Source: Bordetella flabilis (GTDB lineage Bacteria; Pseudomonadota; Gammaproteobacteria; Burkholderiales; Burkholderiaceae_B). From it: a stretch of DNA of 64,000 nucleotides. The position numbers were made by a program, and so were the translations under genes. The DNA lies in contig NZ_CP016172.1 of assembly GCF_001676725.1 (NCBI RefSeq), positions 124,001 through 188,000 of the forward strand, read 5' to 3'. A model generated the notes under the pieces. That model was not told the origin of the DNA, made no database searches, and was given only the letters and a program-made list of their open reading frames with translations. Shown here piece after piece: positions 59,560-64,000 of the stretch. The number at the start of each line of letters is the position of its first letter. The stretch's first letter is position 1.

Positions 59560-60588
59560 ATGGACCCCGTTATTCGCCGCTATCGCAAGCTGGTGTTCTT
59601 CACCTGGTTCCTGACGCTGGATCTCATCATGTTCGGCGCCTTCGTGCGCCTGACGGACTCCGGCCTGGGCTGCCCCGACTGGCCCGGCTGCTATGGCAGC
59701 GTGACGCCGTTGGGCTCCCTGGCGGACATCCACGACGCCAATCGCGCCATGCCTTTCGGGCCGGTTTCGCTATCCAAGGCCTGGATCGAGATGATCCATC
59801 GCTACGTGGGCTCCATCCTGGGCATGCTGATCATCGCCATCGTGTACATGGCATGGCGCCATCGGGACCGCCTGGGCCGGTCCCCGGCCTTGGCCACGGT
59901 GGCGCTGATTACCGTGTGCGTGCAGGGCGCTTTCGGGGCCTGGACCGTGACGCACCAGCTGATGCCTGCGGTCGTGACGGCCCACCTGCTGTTCGGGATG
60001 CTGACGCTGGCCGTCATGACCTGGCTGGCAGCCCGCGAAAGACCCTATGCCTCCCTGGGGGCCGGCGCCGCGCGCTGGCGCGGCTGGATGACAGGCGGAC
60101 TGGCGCTGCTGGTCCTGCAGATTGCCCTGGGCGGTTGGGTAAGCACCAACTACGCCGCCCTGGCCTGCATGGACTTTCCCACCTGCCAAGGGCAGTGGGT
60201 CCCGCCCATGGACTTCGCCGGCGGCTATTCCATCATCCGCGGCCTGGGTGAGCTGCCGTCCGGCGAGATGATCTCGCAGTACGCGCTGACTGCCATCCAT
60301 TGGGTCCATCGCAATTTCGCGTTCGTTGTGTTCGTCTACCTGGGTATTCTGGGTGCGCGGCTGCGGTCCGAGCCGGGCTTGCGTGGCCCGGCCTCGCTGA
60401 TGCTGGCGCTCTTGCTGGCCCAGTTGCTGACCGGGCTCACTACGATCTTCTTCGAGTGGCCGCTGGCGATCGCTGTCTTGCACAACGGCGGCGCCGCCGG
60501 ACTGGTCCTGGCGGCGGTGACGCTGCGGGTACGGCTGGCGACGGCGGGGCGTCCCGCCCTCCGTAGCCTCGCGCCGCAGCCGGTTTAG
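59560..60588 (+). CDS. ctaA: Heme A synthase (COX15/CtaA)
   Basis: 342 residues, eight helices. Conserved histidines occur in EMIHRYVGSILGMLII, WTVTHQLMPAVVTAHLLFGM, IHWVHRNFAFVVFVYLG and VLHNGGAAGLVL. It oxidises the C8 methyl group of heme O to give heme A. The ATG at 59560 is preferred to a TTG 12 bases upstream. Confidence 0.95.
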   Translation: MDPVIRRYRKLVFFTWFLTLDLIMFGAFVRLTDSGLGCPDWPGCYGSVTPLGSLADIHDANRAMPFGPVSLSKAWIEMIHRYVGSILGMLIIAIVYMAWRHRDRLGRSPALATVALITVCVQGAFGAWTVTHQLMPAVVTAHLLFGMLTLAVMTWLAARERPYASLGAGAARWRGWMTGGLALLVLQIALGGWVSTNYAALACMDFPTCQGQWVPPMDFAGGYSIIRGLGELPSGEMISQYALTAIHWVHRNFAFVVFVYLGILGARLRSEPGLRGPASLMLALLLAQLLTGLTTIFFEWPLAIAVLHNGGAAGLVLAAVTLRVRLATAGRPALRSLAPQPV

Positions 60589-60612
60589 CGCGGGCAGTTT
60601 AAAATAGCCGCC

Positions 60613-61506
60613 ATGACTAGCTATGCCGCCCCGGATTCCGGATTGCTGCGCCAGTACCTGGTGCTGACCAAGCCGCGTGTTACACAACTCGCCGTGTTCT
60701 GCGCTGTGATCGGCATGTTCCTGGCCACGCCGGGCTTGCCCGACCTGAAGCGGGTCGCCTTCGCGACGCTGGGCATCTGGTTGCTGGCTGCCGCCGCCTT
60801 CGCCATCAATTGCCTGATCGAGCAGGAAGTCGACGCACGCATGCTGCGCACCGCCCGGCGTCCCACTGCGCGCGGCAGCATCCAGCCGCAGCAGGTCGTG
60901 GCGCTGTCCGGGCTGCTGGGCGGCGCCGGGATGCTGGTGCTGTACAACCTGGTCAACCCGCTCACGATGTGGCTGACCTTCGCTACCTTTGTCGGCTATG
61001 CCGTCATCTATACGGTCATCCTCAAGCCGCGCACGCCACAGAACATCGTCATCGGCGGCTTGTCCGGCGCGATGCCGCCCGCCCTGGGCTGGGCCGCCAT
61101 CGCCAATGCGGCGCCCGCGCAAGCCTGGGTGCTGGTGCTGATCATCTTCATCTGGACGCCGCCGCATTTCTGGGCGCTGGCCTTGTACCGTACCAACGAC
61201 TATGCCAATTCCGGGCTGCCCATGCTGCCCGTCACGCACGGGCAGAAGTTCACTCGCCTGCATATCCTGCTGTATAGCGTCGCGCTGCTGGCCACGACCT
61301 TGCTGCCCTACGCCATCCGCATGAGCGGCGTGATCTACCTGGTGGCCGCGTTGGTGCTGGGGGCGATGTTCGTCCGGTATGCCTGGCGGCTGTACCGCGA
61401 GTATTCGGACGCCCTGGCGCGCAAGCTGTTCCGCTATTCCATCGTCTACCTGGCGCTGCTGTTCGGTGCCCTGCTGGTGGATCACTGGGCCCAACTGCTG
61501 ATTTGA
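60613..61506 (+). CDS. ctaB: Protoheme IX farnesyltransferase (COX10/CtaB)
   Basis: 297 residues, nine helices, UbiA superfamily. The Asp-rich motif appears as [19 protein letters not shown], and the second polar motif as [18 protein letters not shown]. It adds a farnesyl chain to heme b to make heme O, the substrate of CtaA. It starts 24 bases behind ctaA. Confidence 0.97.
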   Translation: MTSYAAPDSGLLRQYLVLTKPRVTQLAVFCAVIGMFLATPGLPDLKRVAFATLGIWLLAAAAFAINCLIEQEVDARMLRTARRPTARGSIQPQQVVALSGLLGGAGMLVLYNLVNPLTMWLTFATFVGYAVIYTVILKPRTPQNIVIGGLSGAMPPALGWAAIANAAPAQAWVLVLIIFIWTPPHFWALALYRTNDYANSGLPMLPVTHGQKFTRLHILLYSVALLATTLLPYAIRMSGVIYLVAALVLGAMFVRYAWRLYREYSDALARKLFRYSIVYLALLFGALLVDHWAQLLI

Positions 61507-61526
61507 CCCCGCCTCGAGACACCCCC

Positions 61527-62132
61527 ATGCCAGCATTTCCGAACGACCGCCGCGCCCTGCTGCGCATCCTGGCCGCTGCCCCGGTCGCGGCCCTGGTGGC
61601 CGCCTGCGGCCAGGGCACGCCGACCTTCAAGGGCAGCGACATTACCGGGACGCACCTGGGCAAGGACCTGTCGATGATCGACCAGGACGGGCGTCCCCGT
61701 ACCCTGGCCGACTATGCGGGCAAGGTGAAGGTGGTGTTCTTCGGCTACACCCACTGCCCGGACGTGTGTCCCACATCGCTGGCCGAGCTGGCGCAGGTCA
61801 TGCAGGCATTGGGCAGCGACGCGTCGCGCGTGCAGGTCATCATGATTACCGTCGATCCGGAACGCGATACCCCCGAGGTGCTGAAGCAATACGTCCAGAC
61901 CTTCAATCCGGCCTTCGTGGGGCTGACGGGTACGCCGGAACAAGTAAAGCAGGCGGCGACGTCGTTCAAGGTCTATTACGCCAAGGTCATGGCGAAGGAC
62001 GGCGCCGACTACAGCATGGACCACAGTGCCGCGTTCTATCTATTGGATGGAAGCGGCGAGGCGCGGGTGCTGGCGGGCAACGGTACCGACGGCGAAGCGC
62101 TGGTGCACGACATCAAGGCGCTTCTGGCCTGA
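61527..62132 (+). CDS. SCO family copper chaperone
   Basis: 201 residues. The N-terminus has a hydrophobic segment ending in a lipobox-like VAACGQG. The thioredoxin fold carries the copper site CPDVC in FFGYTHCPDVCPTSLAEL and the distal His in DYSMDHSAAFYLLD. It delivers copper to the CuA site of subunit II. A TTG at 61503, overlapping the ctaB stop, is an alternative start. Last gene of the operon. Confidence 0.96.
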   Translation: MPAFPNDRRALLRILAAAPVAALVAACGQGTPTFKGSDITGTHLGKDLSMIDQDGRPRTLADYAGKVKVVFFGYTHCPDVCPTSLAELAQVMQALGSDASRVQVIMITVDPERDTPEVLKQYVQTFNPAFVGLTGTPEQVKQAATSFKVYYAKVMAKDGADYSMDHSAAFYLLDGSGEARVLAGNGTDGEALVHDIKALLA

Positions 62133-62147
62133 CACCCCGCCCGAACG

Positions 62148-62167
62148 GGCGCCGGCAATCCGGCGCC
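62148..62167 (+). terminator. Hairpin downstream of the cox operon
   Basis: Perfect 8-bp stem GGCGCCGG / CCGGCGCC with loop CAAT, 16 bases past the SCO stop. It has no T-run, but its place between convergent genes fits a terminator. Confidence 0.6.
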
Positions 62168-62187
62168 TGCAGCGCGGCGCACGGCGT

Positions 62188-62430
62188 TCAATCTGCGTTC
62201 GCAGCACCGCTTCCAGACGCAGCCTGCCATGCCTCGAAGGCGCCGCGCGCGATGGCGTTCAGCTCGGCCGCCGGCAATTCGCGGCGGCCGGCCATGATCA
62301 TCAAGGCATAAGGCGCGGCCAGCGCGGCGGCCTCCGGGCACAAGCGCGATTCCTCGCCTGTGGCGGGGGAGCGGTTGCGCCAGTAGTTGATGGCTTCTTC
62401 CAGGCGTGTGATTGGAATGACGGTGTCCAT
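62188..62430 (-). CDS. DUF3717 domain-containing protein
   Basis: 80 residues. The domain is plain: ITRLEEAINYWRNRSPATGE, then LCPEAAALAAPYALMIMAGR and a helix NAIARGAFEAWQAA. These small proteins occur in Burkholderiales; their function is unknown. Convergent with the cox operon and divergent from the glycine-zipper gene. Confidence 0.88.
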   Translation of the reverse strand: MDTVIPITRLEEAINYWRNRSPATGEESRLCPEAAALAAPYALMIMAGRRELPAAELNAIARGAFEAWQAASGSGAANAD

Positions 62431-62605
62431 GGGGCCATTGTCCCAGAACCGCCGGGAAAGTCATGTCGGCCCGGGCGGACCGGGACATGCCCCGGGGAGA
62501 GCGGTCAGCGAGCTTTGCAAATCTTTCAAACGGTCACCTTCGCAATACGCGGAAAACGGCGCCGGATGCTATACATCGGGCCGTCTTTTTCCAAGGAGAC
62601 TCGCC

Positions 62606-63310
62606 ATGAATGCTCCAGCGCCCTTGTCGGCCGCCCCGCGCCGCGCGCTGCACCCTTTGGTCGCGATCGCGTCCGTATGCGTGATCGCGCTGTGCGCCGT
62701 GGCCATTGCCGCGATCCTGGGGTGGCTGCCTACGCCGAACGCCCAGCAGGAAGCCGCCCAGGCCGCCGCCGCCGGCCCGGAGGATGCCAACCGCGCGCCG
62801 CTGCCCGCCGATGCCGCCGGCAACGCAACGCCGGCGGCCCCCGCTGTGCCCGCGCAGCCGCGCATGGCGCAGGCGCAGCCCCAGTCTCAATCGCAAACGC
62901 CGCCCGGCGTCCAGGCGCCGTCCGCACAGACGGCGCCGCCGCCTGCCGATGCGGCCTCGTGCCCCCACTGCGGCGTGGTCGTGTCGGTCAACCAGGTACA
63001 GGTGCCGGTGCAGAACAATAACGAGCCCATCATCGGCACGGTGGCCGGCGGCGTGGTCGGCGGCGTGGTGGGCAACCAGTTCGGCGGCGGTAGCGGCAAG
63101 ACCGCGCTGACCGTGCTGGGCGCCGTCGGCGGCGCTTTGGCAGGCCGTGAAATCGAGCGTAATATCAAGCAGCAACAGACCGTGACGCGCTATCAATTGG
63201 TGGCGCGCACCAACGACGGCCGCTCGCACACATTCCGCAGCGCCACCCCTTTCCAATACGCGCCGGGACAGGCGATACGCGTGGAGAACAACCAACTGCT
63301 GCCGCGCTGA
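62606..63310 (+). CDS. Glycine-zipper 2TM domain-containing protein
   Basis: 234 residues. An N-terminal helix (LVAIASVCVIALCAVAIAAI) is followed by a low-complexity Ala/Pro/Gln stretch (about 48-112). Then comes CPHCGVVVSVNQV and a glycine zipper (GTVAGGVVGGVVGNQFGG, VLGAVGGALAGREIE) like Rickettsia 17-kDa-type proteins, and a small C-terminal beta-domain ending RVENNQLLPR. It is likely an envelope protein. The ribosome-binding site AAGGAG fits the ATG at 62606. Confidence 0.9.
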   Translation: MNAPAPLSAAPRRALHPLVAIASVCVIALCAVAIAAILGWLPTPNAQQEAAQAAAAGPEDANRAPLPADAAGNATPAAPAVPAQPRMAQAQPQSQSQTPPGVQAPSAQTAPPPADAASCPHCGVVVSVNQVQVPVQNNNEPIIGTVAGGVVGGVVGNQFGGGSGKTALTVLGAVGGALAGREIERNIKQQQTVTRYQLVARTNDGRSHTFRSATPFQYAPGQAIRVENNQLLPR

Positions 63311-63316
63311 GCGCGT

Positions 63317-63333
63317 GCCGCCTGTCGGGCGGC
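63317..63333 (+). terminator. Hairpin downstream of the glycine-zipper gene
   Basis: GCCGCC-tgtcg-GGCGGC, a perfect 6-bp stem seven bases past the stop. No T-run follows. Confidence 0.35.
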
Positions 63334-63417
63334 CCGATGCGTCCGGGCAGCGGCGCAGCGGGCTCGCCGGCAGGCGCTATCGTTGACGCACCGGCATGAA
63401 ATGGACGAGAGGACGAC

Positions 63418-64000
63418 ATGACCGACCAGAACAGCAATCCCTTCGTCCTGCCCGGCATGGGACAGGGGGGCTCCGACACCGCCGGCAACCCGCTGCTGGC
63501 CAGCATGGAAATGATGCGGCAAGCCTGGGCCGGCTTGGCAGGGCCTGGGGGACTGGCCCAGTCCCTGCCCATGACGCCGCCCATGAATCTTCCCGACCTC
63601 GAACGGCGCATCGCGGAGCTGCGCAGCGTGGAAAGCTGGCTGCGCATGAATCTGTCCATGCTGAGCAGCACCATCCAGGGCATGGAGGTGCAGCGCTCCA
63701 CCATCGCCACCTTGCGATCCTTCGTCGACACCCTGGGCAGCCAGGCGCGCGACCCCGCCGCCTGGGGCGACGCGTCGCCGCTGGAAGTCGTCTTGGGCCT
63801 GAAGCCCGCGCCCGGCGGTGCCGGGCAGCGTGGCAGCGCGCCGTCGCGCGCATCGGGGAGCGACGAGGGGGGCACGTCGGCGCGCCGGGATGCCGCGAAG
63901 GACCGTGCCGCCTCCGGCGGCGAGGCGCGCAATGAAGCGCCGGAAAGCGGCTCCGGCGGCACCACCGGCCCTGGCGCCGGAGGCGCCGCCCCGGGTGAGG
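63418..64000 (+). CDS. PhaM-family polyhydroxyalkanoate granule regulatory protein, N-terminal part
   Basis: The frame opens with ATG at 63418 after a GAGAGGACG ribosome-binding site and runs off the window, giving 194 residues. The core LPDLERRIAELRSVESWLRM, NLSMLSSTIQGMEVQRSTIA and TLRSFVD is the PhaM-type helical hairpin, which binds PHB synthase and DNA. A Gly/Ser/Ala-rich linker follows; the Lys/Ala/Pro-rich DNA-binding tail expected at the end lies beyond the window. No pha gene is in view, so function is inferred only from the family. Confidence 0.85.
   Translation, partial: MTDQNSNPFVLPGMGQGGSDTAGNPLLASMEMMRQAWAGLAGPGGLAQSLPMTPPMNLPDLERRIAELRSVESWLRMNLSMLSSTIQGMEVQRSTIATLRSFVDTLGSQARDPAAWGDASPLEVVLGLKPAPGGAGQRGSAPSRASGSDEGGTSARRDAAKDRAASGGEARNEAPESGSGGTTGPGAGGAAPGE

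Overview
The window is GC-rich, gene-dense chromosomal DNA of a betaproteobacterium. Gene content and order (sspBA-petCBA, mla-murA-his-tat, gltBD beside a RAYT-like gene, frmA-frmB, rpoH, cox operon) best fit Bordetella or a close relative in the Alcaligenaceae. I see no rRNA, phage, intact insertion sequence or CRISPR array. Both ends cut through genes: a DUF945/YdgA-type gene on the left and a PhaM-type gene on the right.

Layout. 1-3739: a DUF945 protein fragment, then a minus-strand set made of a YkvA-type DUF1232 protein, a DUF2868 membrane protein and a DUF3482 GTPase. 3740-5980: an accessory-looking stretch with long non-coding DNA rich in short palindromes and two proteins I do not recognise. 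6058-6133: tRNA-Thr(TGT) with a visible promoter. 6258-10421 (minus): sspA-sspB and petABC (cytochrome bc1). 10685-13533: mscL, a Nif3-family gene, a DegS/DegQ-type protease and an XRE regulator. 13747-29795 (minus): one unidirectional 16-kb block, mlaFEDAC, an ABC-2 transporter, bolA/ibaG, murA, hisGDCBHAFIE, hinT and tatABC, with many 1-4 base stop/start overlaps. 29883-31021: a split chrA pair. 31107-37355: gltB-gltD. 37755-38474: a RAYT-like protein that has lost the HUH motif. 38769-40735: frmA-frmB for glutathione-dependent formaldehyde oxidation. 40809-42757: a membrane protein, then rpoH, which has a perfect CIRCE operator upstream and a structured 3' region ending in a strong terminator. 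42847-46450: a CpdA-type phosphodiesterase divergent from a Na+/H+ antiporter with a cNMP-binding domain. 46524-52389: a LacI regulator with its own operator, a TRAP transporter and an IlvD/Edd sugar-acid dehydratase. 52477-53307: a Nudix hydrolase. 53581-62132: cytochrome c oxidase and its assembly and heme A genes. 62188-64000: a DUF3717 protein, a glycine-zipper protein and a PhaM-type gene.

How the genes work together. The bc1 complex and the cytochrome c oxidase (subunit II carries its own cytochrome c domain) form one respiratory chain. The Rieske protein has a twin-arginine signal and would use the TatABC system encoded nearby. Heme A synthesis (ctaA, ctaB), SURF1 and Sco proteins serve the oxidase, but the usual cox11/ctaG is not in its expected slot. 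The Mla system keeps outer-membrane lipid asymmetry and sits with murA, but the usual mlaB is also missing from its slot. The clearest regulatory signals are CIRCE at rpoH, the LacI operator inside the TRAP promoter, and a possible small RNA behind rpoH. I did not find a convincing wholly new multi-gene system. The best candidates for new biology are the rpoH 3' RNA, the GTPase/DUF2868 module and the unknown 318-residue protein.
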